A stretch of 22,774 nt of DNA from a virus, in the IMG/VR virus record IMGVR_UViG_3300028388_004450, positions 1-22,774 of that record. One strand, 5' to 3'. A program made the translations under genes and the position numbers. Below the pieces are notes generated by a model that searched no databases, was not told where the DNA came from, and saw only the letters and a program-made list of their open reading frames with translations. This document shows, piece after piece, positions 8,127 through 16,474 of the stretch (position 1 is its first letter; each line of letters begins with the position of its first letter).

Positions 8127-9479
8127 GTGACAGCAAAGATTACTAATTATTTTCGACGTCAGTCGCTCGCACCGTTTATTGGTTCGCTAGACAGCGATTA
8201 CTACTACATCGCCGTTGGACGGTCACAAGATTGGGTCGACAGTGATGGTGCAGGCACACTCGTTGTTGACGCAGAAACGGGGTCTGACAAGCAGTTGCGT
8301 GATCTGCGCAACAATATGCAATACATGCGACGAGTGGTTGATGGTATCTTCGTTGCTCCACGCGTCAACTGGTCGTCAGGTACAACCTATTCAGCTTACG
8401 ATGATATGACAGTGGATCACACTGGCTCTGCGTGGTACGTAATAACACAAACAAATGACGTTTACATCTGCTTGCAGCAAGGTAAAACTGCTCTCGGCAG
8501 TTCAGTCACTTCAACTGTTCAACCAACCGGCACGGCAACCACTCCATTCACCACGGCAGATGGTTATGTTTGGAAGTATTTGTTCACAGTAGGGGCAACG
8601 AACGCAAACACCTTTCTTTCTTCCAACTACATTCCTGTTCCGTTCATCACAGGAACACCTCCATTCGATACTTCATCTGAAGTAGATCAATATAATGTCC
8701 AGCAAGCTGCAACGCCAGGCGAAATAGTTGGCATTGCCGTAACCTCTGGTGGTACAGGGTATACATCTGTGCCGTCCGTAGTGATAACAGGACCGGGCGG
8801 AACCAGCGCAACAGCCACAGCAACGGTGTCTGGTGGAGCCGTTGTTAAGGTAGAAATGACGGCAAGGGGATCGGGCTATGAAGATGCCATCGTAACATTT
8901 ACTGGTGGTGGCGGTACGGGTGCGGCTGCTCGTGCAATTATATCTAAACAAGGTATCGGCGCTGATGCTCGGACGGACATGAACGCAACTGGAGTGATGT
9001 TCAACACCAAACTAGAAGGCGATGCTGATCTGGCATACATCCTCAACGATTTTCAGCAAGCGGCGTTATTCACAAACCCAAAAGTTCCCATCACCGACAG
9101 TGATTTTACGGGCACTGTAGGTAGTACACTACGTAGACTACGTTTTGATATAGCGACCTTTACCGGCACTCTCGAAGCTCTTCCCAAAAACCTACTTGTG
9201 GAGCAAACGCCAAATGGGGTATCTGCTTACGTCGATAAATTCGACAGCGATACTATTTGGTACCACCAAACACGTGAAACTGGTTTTGCTGATTTTGTCC
9301 CGGGCGATCAAATAACGTGGAGTGGTGGTTCAGCGACGCTTTATGCAGACAGTGCCACTGCACTAATTGAAGCAGATGTAGATAAGTATTCAGGACAAAT
9401 ACTCCACATTGATAATTTCGCGGCAGTGTCACGCAACACCAATACAACCGATGACATCAAGATTGTGGTGCAATTCTAA
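8127..9479 (+). CDS. gp8: gp8-like baseplate wedge protein with a Gly-rich insert
   Basis: This is a homologue of T4 gp8 (334 residues; here 450), which bridges gp6, gp7 and gp10 in the baseplate. Matching segments are YYIAVGRSQDW near residue 27, DGYVWKYLF at about 143-151 followed by SNYIPVPF, and the C-terminus GQILHIDNF to IKIVVQF, all in the same order as in T4. An insertion at about residues 197-275 consists of two tandem beta units (TSGGTGYTSVPSVVITG, then ARGSGYEDAIVTFTGGG) of a kind common in phage and bacterial surface proteins and absent from T4 gp8. The start is a GTG. An in-frame TAG at 8115-8117 rules out an earlier start, and there is no upstream ATG. Confidence 0.85.
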   Translation: MTAKITNYFRRQSLAPFIGSLDSDYYYIAVGRSQDWVDSDGAGTLVVDAETGSDKQLRDLRNNMQYMRRVVDGIFVAPRVNWSSGTTYSAYDDMTVDHTGSAWYVITQTNDVYICLQQGKTALGSSVTSTVQPTGTATTPFTTADGYVWKYLFTVGATNANTFLSSNYIPVPFITGTPPFDTSSEVDQYNVQQAATPGEIVGIAVTSGGTGYTSVPSVVITGPGGTSATATATVSGGAVVKVEMTARGSGYEDAIVTFTGGGGTGAAARAIISKQGIGADARTDMNATGVMFNTKLEGDADLAYILNDFQQAALFTNPKVPITDSDFTGTVGSTLRRLRFDIATFTGTLEALPKNLLVEQTPNGVSAYVDKFDSDTIWYHQTRETGFADFVPGDQITWSGGSATLYADSATALIEADVDKYSGQILHIDNFAAVSRNTNTTDDIKIVVQF

Positions 9480-9496
9480 CCTGAGAAAGCTTAAAA

Positions 9497-12400
9497 ATGG
9501 CATTTGACCTTACCAGTACTACTTTTCCTGTAACGTACCGCGATGACTTCAAGGACAGCGATAACTTTCATCGCATCCTGTTCAATAGTGGTCGAGCTCT
9601 GCAGGCTCGAGAGCTTACACAGATGCAGACCATTATTCAGCGCGAGATGGAGCGCTTTGGCGCCAACATCTTCAAAGATGGGGCTGCTGTTAATCCCGTG
9701 CAGAATATCAGCATCACAAACACTCCATCGGTTAAACTCAATACGTCCGTCAATTCACTGCCAGCCGATCCATCGACGCTTGTCGGTACCACTTTTACTG
9801 GTGCAACAAGTGGCGTGCAGGCAGTAGTACGCGAGGTGATAGTGGCGGAGGGCAGCGACCCTGCAACACTGTTTGTCGACTACGTTGATACGCAGGCTGC
9901 CATTTCAAGTGAAGAAACTATTACTTTCGAGTCAAATGAAGATATTAACAACGGGTCGGTGACACTCACCGTAGCCGCTAGCGCAACCAATCCTAACGGT
10001 TTAAACACCGTCGCACGCATTGATGCTGGTGTATTTTTTGTACGAGGTCATTTTGTATACACTGAAGCACAGCAGGTAATAGTCGACAAATACACCGACG
10101 ACCCAACAGCTAATATTGGCTTCACCATTTCGGAAACTGTTGTCACAGCCGACGACGATCCCGCCTTGTACGATAACCAAGGTGTCACGCCAAACGTAAC
10201 AGCGCCAGGCGCTGATCGCTACCGCATTCGTCTTACTTTAACAACACAGGATCAAGTGGACAGCGATCAAGATTTCGTCTTTGTTGCAGCCATAGTACTT
10301 GGGGAGGTGTCTGAGACAAACGATGGACGAGGTGATTATAATTTAATCCTCGATGTGATGGCTCAGCGTCGTTTTGAAGAATCGGGGAATTACACAGTTC
10401 GTCCTTTCTTTATATCGTTTAGCGAAGACAGTGCGGGCGGTACGCAGTATAGCCTTGCAGTTCAGAGTGGTGTTGGCTATGTTAACGGATATCGTGTAGC
10501 GCCACAAAACACTGTACTCAAAGTTGACAAGCCGCAGGACACCATTGAGATAAGTGAGGCAGTTAGCGCTGCGTCTTTCGGAAATTATGTTTCTACTGAT
10601 AGTAACCAGGGCTCGTTCAACACTGACGACTTCGAGCTAGTAACCTTGAAAGACGATTCTTCTTTCGGTGGTTCATCGATCGGCACTGCTCGTGTTCGAG
10701 CAGTAGAACCTGTGTCAGGTGGCAATTACCGTCACTACCTTTTTGACATCAGACTCGACAGTACAAGTGGGTTTTCATCACTGAAATCATTTGGTGTGGA
10801 TTCTAGCAATTACGCTAGTTTGATAGGTACTCAAACTTCGCCCACGGACAACGTAAACAACAACATGCTATTTACGTTGCCTTACCGTCGCCCTGCATTT
10901 GGTGCAGGCGTCAGCCTTGTTCTGGATTACATTGTTTACGAGCACTTTGTTGAAACTGCTTCTGCCTTTGAAGCCACGATCACGACAACGAAAGGGAATT
11001 TTACCTCATCATCATCGTGGATCATTACAACGCAAGGTGGCACACCCGTAACCCCCGACTCCATAACTGGCATTGGAACGTCTACGGCCACGATCGACAT
11101 AACCAGCACAGGCTTAACAGCAACAGAAACGCTGATCGTTCATGCGTTGGTGCAACGGCAAAATGTTCCGTACAAAACGAAAACTCTTATTAACGATGCA
11201 ACACAAACTAGCCCTCTACGCACATCTGCATCAGGTGAACAGTATATCGACCTTCGCAAGGCTGATATTTTTAATGTTACAGCAGCTTGGGACGCAGATA
11301 GCAACGACGTTCTCCCTCAATTTACTGTGGATAATGGTCAGCGTGATAACTGGTATGCGCCGGGCCGACTAGTATTGAATAGCGGAGCAACAGCTCCAGC
11401 CTCGGACGTTACCGTTAAGTTCGATTATTTCACCCATAGTACAGCGGGCGGCTATTTTGCCGCTAAGTCGTATGATGGTGCTGTAGCTTATGGTGACATA
11501 CCAAGCATTACCCTTCGCAATGGACAGGTCGTCGAGCTACGTGAGGTTCTCGATTTTCGTCCACGCCTAGATGACAATGCCAATGATGATAGCGCTGGCG
11601 TCAATTACTTTACACAGCCGACAGCCCGTCTATGCGACGTTCCAGTTAATACCACCCTCCTTGAGGGGGACATGACGTTCTACCTTCCACGGCGCGACAC
11701 TTTGGTAGTAGATCAAACCGGCGAACTGATTTACATTCTCGGCACTTCGTCGTTGACGCCTACCTTGCCACAAGTGCCACCAACGGCCATGGCTCTATAC
11801 GACGTCGATTGGCAACCGAATGCCGTGTCTACCAGTGAGATTCGCCCTCAATATATCGAAAATAAACGATACACGATGCGTGATATCGGTCGCCTCGAGC
11901 GTCAGATTGAGATCAACACTGAGCTTGCGACACTAGGACTACTCGAGGTCGAAACGGCGACGCTTGAGGTTCTCGATGAACAAGGCATCAACCGCACCAA
12001 ATCCGGCTTTTTCGTTGACAATTTCCGTGATAATGTTCCGCAGGACATCAAGAGCACGGAGTACATGGCTTCTAACGACATTGAACGCGGTGAATTGCGC
12101 CCTGCGTTTGCAGAGAAACACGTTCACTTAGTACAAGATAGCGCAGCCGGTGTCAACATTAAGCGTGTTAGCGATGCTATCATGCTTGATTATGATGACG
12201 AATTGTACATCGAGCAGCCTCTTGCATCTGATCCTGTTAATGTTAACCCGTTCAACATCACCAACAACATCGGTGAAATTACTCTAACCCCTAACCAAGA
12301 TAACTGGTTCGATCAGCGTGAAGAGCAAGAAGTTGTTCCTCCTGCTATTGAAGTGCTAGGTTCACGAACAACTACTGCAGGAGGCGTCACCACCAATCCT

Positions 12401-14803
12401 GCTGAGTTTATCACATTGTGGGAACGCATCGACCCTAATTGGAGAAGCTGGGATTGGGGTTGGTGGGGCCGCAGCGGCCAGAACCTTTCTGACGGAGTGA
12501 ATCGTTTCCTCGATATCAACGACATCTCTTACACGGCTAGCACGATCACTGGCGTCGGTGGAAGGTCTATTTCGAGATCAGAATTTAACCGTTCATTGTC
12601 CCAGATCTCTATCCAGCAGTCGCAGCAAAGTGGGCGAACAGTCCGTACGGTTTCAATTCCGTTTATGCGTTCACGCGAAGTGTCGTTTGTTGCGAGAGGC
12701 TTGCGTCCTAATACACAGCACTTCGCGTTCTTTGATGGCGTTGATGTATCAAACTGGGTGCGACAATTGACGGCAGGCGCGTCAACAGCACTTATCGATC
12801 AAATAAACAGCGACCCCGAAAGTGTCGTCGTCAATGGCGATGGGCGCACACAGCATCCAGACGGTAGCTCCACGTTGATTAGTGATGCTACTGGCACGCT
12901 ACGTGGGTCTTTTTTCGTGCCTAATTCTCGCACAGGTCTACGGTTCCGTGCAGGCACCCGTTCGTTCGCTCTTTTTGATGTGACTGAGCCCAACCCAACT
13001 CGAGCACGTTCACAGGCGTCTACAGATTTTGAGTCATCGGGCGATACGAGAATCACGACTACTACGTCTAGTGCAGGTATCACAATTGGGGGCGTTCTGG
13101 TATCCCGTCCTGATGCCCCCTCAACAGGCAAAGCAACCAAAGCGTCTCGTACTCGTACACGTGTTATCGATCTGCGCACAGATCGAACTGTTACACGCGT
13201 GACACGTACGACGCGTCGCGATCCTCTTGCACAGACCTTTTTCAATGCTGCTACGCATCCAGTGTTTGTAACTAAGGTTGGTGTTTTCTTGCAACGTGTT
13301 GGCTCAACTGCTCAGCGCGATCTTATCTGCGAATTACGACCTGTTGTCAATGGTTATCCCTCTGCAACCGAACGTCTGCAGTATGGCTCAGCCGCAATTC
13401 CTCATGCTGACCTGTTGGGACAAGAGAGTTCGACAGCTGCTACTGAAACCATTTTTACCTTTCCCCGTCCCGTTGCTTTGGATGCAGAAACTGAATACGC
13501 GATAGTATTGTTGTCGCAAAGTGATGATTATGAAGTATGGGTTGGTACAGTAGGCAACTTTGTTGTTGGTTCCACTGAACAGCGCATCACTACGCAACCA
13601 AGCACTGGATCGTTGTTCAAGTCACAAAATGGAGCGACGTGGGAGCCTTCTCAGCTTCAAGATCTCAAATTTAACTTGTACGTTGCAGACTTCACAAAAT
13701 CAACCTTCGAAGGCTCTGCATCATTCGTGCTCAATGATTTGCCGAAAAAGCGCCTACCTGATCAGCCATTGATAACAACTGCTGGCAGCAGCACCGTTCG
13801 TGTAGTGCATCCTTTCCACGGCATGTTCGCAGGCGACGTGGTTAATTTGTCATTGTGGGACAGTGCACTTGACAGCTCGAGCACCGCTGGCGGACTTGCG
13901 ACCAGCACCATTTCTGGCAATCGTACAATCATTGCTGCCGATGCAACGGGTTACACATTCGCCGCTGATAGTGTAGCAACAGCGTCTTCACGGAGTGGTG
14001 GACTAGGATGGCAAGCGACAGAAAATGCGATGGTCGACGTAGCGTATCTGGCTGTTGACCACTTCGCCCCTGATTTCACAACAATTGATGGTTCCTTTAA
14101 GTTGGTGTCAGGCAAGTCTTTTGCTGGCAATGAAACACCATACGATGCAGATACTGCGTTTACAGCATTTGACGTTCTAAACAACACTGAGTTGAGAGCG
14201 ACTAAACTTCTGCTCAACAGTTTGACAAGAACCTCTAGTGGAAACTACCGTGGCGTTAATATCGCCAAGCCTGTGGAAGTAAATTTGGCGATGCGCACAA
14301 ACAACAAGTATGTGTCGCCAGTAATCAACTATCACAACGCCAGCTTCCATGCCATCGCGAACGTGATCGATAACCAAGACAGCGCAGACGCTCAGTTTAA
14401 CACGCCAATTCAATACATCGCAGAAACCAATTCAACCGGCGGCACGGCAATTGCCAAGTACGTGTCAAAAACCGTTACACTGGAGATAGCGAGTGTTGGT
14501 TTGAGCATTATTGTATCGGCCAATCGTCCATCACAAACAGATTTCGATGTGTACTACAAAACAGTGCCTGTTGGGTCTGAGCAATCGATCAATGAGCGCC
14601 CTTGGGTCCAAGTAGAAGCAGACACCATCAACCCAATTGATGATGATGGAACAACATTCCGCGACTATCGTTATACGCCTGGTGGTCTGACAGGAACGCT
14701 AACACCGTTTAACCAGTTTAAAATCAAGATCGTGATGCGTTCTTCAAATCAGATCAAATACCCACGCTTTAAGGATCTGCGTGCGATAGCATTAACAGTA
14801 TGA
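9497..14803 (+). CDS. giant DUF4815-like virion structural protein
   Basis: The N-terminus (residues 10-70) has the DUF4815 signature: YRDDF, then FHRILFNSGRALQARELTQM and ERFGANIFKDGA. This family is found after gp8 in marine T4-like phages and is thought to form a large peripheral baseplate or fibre-base structure. The rest is mostly beta-rich. Noticeable parts are a Trp cluster at about 974-990 (WERIDPNWRSWDWGWWG), an Arg/Thr-rich linker near 1215-1240, and a conserved C-terminal block from DPLAQTFF (about 1241) through NGYPSATE to SQSDDYEVWVG that is typical of the family. At 1768 residues it takes up almost a quarter of the window. GAGAAAG at 9483-9489 can serve as ribosome site. It overlaps the next gene by four bases (ATGA). 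Confidence 0.88.
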   Translation: MAFDLTSTTFPVTYRDDFKDSDNFHRILFNSGRALQARELTQMQTIIQREMERFGANIFKDGAAVNPVQNISITNTPSVKLNTSVNSLPADPSTLVGTTFTGATSGVQAVVREVIVAEGSDPATLFVDYVDTQAAISSEETITFESNEDINNGSVTLTVAASATNPNGLNTVARIDAGVFFVRGHFVYTEAQQVIVDKYTDDPTANIGFTISETVVTADDDPALYDNQGVTPNVTAPGADRYRIRLTLTTQDQVDSDQDFVFVAAIVLGEVSETNDGRGDYNLILDVMAQRRFEESGNYTVRPFFISFSEDSAGGTQYSLAVQSGVGYVNGYRVAPQNTVLKVDKPQDTIEISEAVSAASFGNYVSTDSNQGSFNTDDFELVTLKDDSSFGGSSIGTARVRAVEPVSGGNYRHYLFDIRLDSTSGFSSLKSFGVDSSNYASLIGTQTSPTDNVNNNMLFTLPYRRPAFGAGVSLVLDYIVYEHFVETASAFEATITTTKGNFTSSSSWIITTQGGTPVTPDSITGIGTSTATIDITSTGLTATETLIVHALVQRQNVPYKTKTLINDATQTSPLRTSASGEQYIDLRKADIFNVTAAWDADSNDVLPQFTVDNGQRDNWYAPGRLVLNSGATAPASDVTVKFDYFTHSTAGGYFAAKSYDGAVAYGDIPSITLRNGQVVELREVLDFRPRLDDNANDDSAGVNYFTQPTARLCDVPVNTTLLEGDMTFYLPRRDTLVVDQTGELIYILGTSSLTPTLPQVPPTAMALYDVDWQPNAVSTSEIRPQYIENKRYTMRDIGRLERQIEINTELATLGLLEVETATLEVLDEQGINRTKSGFFVDNFRDNVPQDIKSTEYMASNDIERGELRPAFAEKHVHLVQDSAAGVNIKRVSDAIMLDYDDELYIEQPLASDPVNVNPFNITNNIGEITLTPNQDNWFDQREEQEVVPPAIEVLGSRTTTAGGVTTNPAEFITLWERIDPNWRSWDWGWWGRSGQNLSDGVNRFLDINDISYTASTITGVGGRSISRSEFNRSLSQISIQQSQQSGRTVRTVSIPFMRSREVSFVARGLRPNTQHFAFFDGVDVSNWVRQLTAGASTALIDQINSDPESVVVNGDGRTQHPDGSSTLISDATGTLRGSFFVPNSRTGLRFRAGTRSFALFDVTEPNPTRARSQASTDFESSGDTRITTTTSSAGITIGGVLVSRPDAPSTGKATKASRTRTRVIDLRTDRTVTRVTRTTRRDPLAQTFFNAATHPVFVTKVGVFLQRVGSTAQRDLICELRPVVNGYPSATERLQYGSAAIPHADLLGQESSTAATETIFTFPRPVALDAETEYAIVLLSQSDDYEVWVGTVGNFVVGSTEQRITTQPSTGSLFKSQNGATWEPSQLQDLKFNLYVADFTKSTFEGSASFVLNDLPKKRLPDQPLITTAGSSTVRVVHPFHGMFAGDVVNLSLWDSALDSSSTAGGLATSTISGNRTIIAADATGYTFAADSVATASSRSGGLGWQATENAMVDVAYLAVDHFAPDFTTIDGSFKLVSGKSFAGNETPYDADTAFTAFDVLNNTELRATKLLLNSLTRTSSGNYRGVNIAKPVEVNLAMRTNNKYVSPVINYHNASFHAIANVIDNQDSADAQFNTPIQYIAETNSTGGTAIAKYVSKTVTLEIASVGLSIIVSANRPSQTDFDVYYKTVPVGSEQSINERPWVQVEADTINPIDDDGTTFRDYRYTPGGLTGTLTPFNQFKIKIVMRSSNQIKYPRFKDLRAIALTV
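13167..13186 (+). repeat. intragenic 8-bp inverted repeat
   Basis: The arms TCGATCTG (13167-13174) and CAGATCGA (13179-13186) are perfect complements around a CGCA loop. It lies inside the 1768-residue gene, in the Arg/Thr-rich linker before the conserved C-terminal block. It may be chance in a 5.3-kb gene. Confidence 0.35.
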
Positions 14804-15018
14804 GAAAGCTAATATCAGTTGAAGGACATCCGGCACTGGTCAAGGACACGTCGAATGGTGCAGTCATAAATACCAATCACGAAGCGGTACGTGCGGCAAA
14901 AGCACGCAAGCAAGCAAAAGAGAAGCAACAGCAGCTCCATGAACGCGTGGATCGTATGGAACAAGATGTTGCTGATATTAAGTCGATGCTGCAGCAACTG
15001 GTAAACAACAATGGCTAA
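14800..15018 (+). CDS. small coiled-coil protein, 72 aa
   Basis: The first 28 residues contain HPALVKDTSNGAVINTN, a pattern I know from short conserved proteins beside fibre genes in marine T4-like phages. Residues 30-68 are Lys/Gln/Glu-rich with heptad spacing (QLHERVDRMEQDVADIKSML), predicting a coiled coil. The start overlaps the giant upstream gene by four bases, and the end overlaps the fibre gene at 15011 by eight, so the three are probably translated together. A coiled coil of this size could be a trimeric adaptor or assembly factor for the fibre. No enzyme function is visible. Confidence 0.8.
   Translation: MRKLISVEGHPALVKDTSNGAVINTNHEAVRAAKARKQAKEKQQQLHERVDRMEQDVADIKSMLQQLVNNNG
14865..14872 (+). 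promoter_or_regulatory. possible internal late promoter core CATAAATA
   Basis: This copy of CATAAATA lies inside the 72-residue gene, about 140 bases before the S74 fibre start. It spells part of the Val-Ile-Asn-Thr-Asn codons, which look conserved in the family, so it may be fortuitous. If used, it would give extra message for the downstream fibre. Confidence 0.25.
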
Positions 15019-15865
15019 CACGACACTTCTACTAAAGGATAACTTCGGCACACTCGTTACGAAGTTCAACCAGTTGTCTGGTGTGGTTGGCGATACTGCA
15101 ACATTGAACACGACAGCTGATTCTGCCGTAGGTGCTATAAACGAACTCCTTGCAAGTTTAGATTCCGAGACAACTCGTAACATTACACAAGATGGGCAGA
15201 TCGCAGTTCTCGACAGCGACCTTGCTGCCTACATCGTTTCAAACGATGCACGGTCAACAGTAATCGAATCTACAGCTGCGGCACTCGATAGCGATGTAGG
15301 CGCACGTGTCAATTTGACAACTACCGACCGCAGCTCGCTAGTGGCGGCAATCAATGAGCTCGACTCCGTTGGGTTGAAGAGTGTTGCACAAGATCCTACG
15401 CCTCAGCTCGGGGGAAATCTCGACCTCAATTCAAACACTATCAATGGCACCGGCACTATCTCTTATGTTGGGGATTTCACAAGCACCAACATAACAGCTG
15501 ACAGCGCCATCACGGCAAGTACGTTGATACTGAGCGATTCAGCTAATGTTGCAGGAACAGTGACAGCACTGGATTTCAATGCTACTTCTGATTTGGTCCT
15601 CAAAGAAGACTTAACGCCGTTAACCGACCTTCAAAAAATCCTTAATGGTCTGAATGGCATGTCGTTCACCTGGAAGCACAATGGCAAGCGAAGCATCGGG
15701 GTGGCTGCGCAAGACGTCGAAGTTGTCCTCCCCACTGCTGTTAGCGAACACAATGGGTTCAAACGCGTCAACTACAACCAAATCGTTGCAGTGTTGGTTG
15801 AAGTGGTAAAGCAACAGCAAGAGCAAATTAACACGTTACTGTCGCACTTTACAAATCATAAATAG
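15011..15865 (+). CDS. short tail fibre with C-terminal S74 intramolecular chaperone
   Basis: Residues 1-190 are a fibre stalk: repeated motifs such as AVGAINEL (about 39-46) and LVAAINEL (110-117), plus several DSA and DSD tripeptides. From about residue 191 the sequence follows the Peptidase_S74 endosialidase-type chaperone pattern: ATSDLVLKED, then LNGMSFTWKHNGKRSIGVAAQDVE, then FKRVNYNQIVAVLVEVVKQQ, ending in a helix. In this family the chaperone folds the trimer and then cuts itself off at a conserved Ser, here most likely Ser193. The mature fibre would then end near residue 192. It overlaps the upstream coiled-coil gene by eight bases and ends inside a late promoter box. Confidence 0.88.
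   Translation: MANTTLLLKDNFGTLVTKFNQLSGVVGDTATLNTTADSAVGAINELLASLDSETTRNITQDGQIAVLDSDLAAYIVSNDARSTVIESTAAALDSDVGARVNLTTTDRSSLVAAINELDSVGLKSVAQDPTPQLGGNLDLNSNTINGTGTISYVGDFTSTNITADSAITASTLILSDSANVAGTVTALDFNATSDLVLKEDLTPLTDLQKILNGLNGMSFTWKHNGKRSIGVAAQDVEVVLPTAVSEHNGFKRVNYNQIVAVLVEVVKQQQEQINTLLSHFTNHK
15857..15864 (+). promoter_or_regulatory. T4-type late promoter core CATAAATA overlapping a stop codon
   Basis: The box overlaps the last codons and TAG of the S74 fibre gene. With the T4 geometry (-13 to -6) transcription would begin at 15870, which is the A of the next ATG. Confidence 0.6.
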
Positions 15866-15869
15866 CTCC

Positions 15870-16226
15870 ATGGCGCATTACCAAGATATACAAATAGATC
15901 AGGGTCAGGACATTGCGATCCAGGTCGAATTGATCAATCGTGACGGTACGCCAAAAGATTTAACGGGCCACTCTGTCGCAGCAATGATTAAAAAGTCATA
16001 CAACGCTGATAGTGCTGATTCGCTAACCTTTTCATCGATAGTTTCGGCTCCCGCTACTGACGGTATTGTGGTCCTCGCTCTAACAAACCAGCAGACCGAT
16101 GCTTTACAGGCGCGACGAAATTACGTGTACGACGTTGAGATCAGTTTCGTCGACAGTGATGCGAATACCATAATAGAGCGAGTTCTCGAAGGAAGGGCTT
16201 ATATTCATCCATCTGTTACAAGGTAA
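15870..16226 (+). CDS. small beta-sandwich-like structural protein, 118 aa
   Basis: The pattern is IQIDQGQDIAIQVEL, then DLTGHSVAAMIKKS, then RRNYVYDVEISFVD and LEGRAYIHPSVTR. It matches a common small phage protein in fibre clusters that resembles the N-terminal immunoglobulin-like domain of baseplate upper proteins (BppU type). This is recognition by pattern only. It probably attaches a fibre or receptor-binding protein. No other Met is available before residue 41, so the start at 15870 is firm although no Shine-Dalgarno site is present; a late promoter core ends five bases upstream. The stop is six bases before the next start codon (GTG). Confidence 0.8.
   Translation: MAHYQDIQIDQGQDIAIQVELINRDGTPKDLTGHSVAAMIKKSYNADSADSLTFSSIVSAPATDGIVVLALTNQQTDALQARRNYVYDVEISFVDSDANTIIERVLEGRAYIHPSVTR
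16220..16223 (+). promoter_or_regulatory. ribosome binding site supporting a GTG start
   Basis: AAGG sits eight bases before the GTG at 16232, inside the last codons of the previous gene. It supports the GTG as start of the 80-residue gene, for which no in-frame ATG exists near the N-terminus. Confidence 0.45.
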
Positions 16227-16231
16227 CAACA

Positions 16232-16474
16232 GTGCCAACAACACGTATTCAAAATGTCACTGTTACCGACAATGTAACATTGGTTAAAAAGGTAGTGGTG
16301 GGGCGACCAGTTCGTCGCGTTAACACTGCTACTGCTGGTTCAATCGACACCTTGAGTGGTGTCGATACTACAAGTAAACAAGATGGGTCTGTTTTGGTGT
16401 ACCAGACAAACAGTGGTAACTGGGAAGCTACCCAAACCCTTGAACAGCAAATAATAAATGGGGGCCAATATTAA
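16232..16474 (+). CDS. small tail-fibre-associated protein, 80 aa (GTG start)
   Basis: The C-terminal half (DGSVLVYQTNSGNWEATQTL, then an ending INGGQY) is a pattern seen repeatedly in short proteins of marine T4-like fibre clusters. The N-terminus (TTRIQNVTVTD) resembles that of the glycine-rich fibre at 22106 (IKIKNVTVIDD), so both may dock on the same partner. The protein is too small to be a fibre alone and is probably an adaptor or module of the 670-residue fibre that starts directly after its TAA. The codons for SIDTLSGVDTT form a 9-bp inverted repeat. Confidence 0.75.
   Translation: MPTTRIQNVTVTDNVTLVKKVVVGRPVRRVNTATAGSIDTLSGVDTTSKQDGSVLVYQTNSGNWEATQTLEQQIINGGQY
16343..16366 (+). repeat. 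intragenic 9-bp inverted repeat
   Basis: The arms ATCGACACC and GGTGTCGAT are perfect complements separated by six bases (TTGAGT). It lies inside the 80-residue gene, about 110 bases before the start of the large fibre. Whether it forms in RNA and matters is unknown. Confidence 0.5.

Noticed and set aside
12799-13245. Minus-strand reading frame (148 codons) opposite the giant structural gene
   Set aside because: It is Arg/Val-rich shadow of the Thr/Arg-rich linker on the + strand, with no independent start signal or family.
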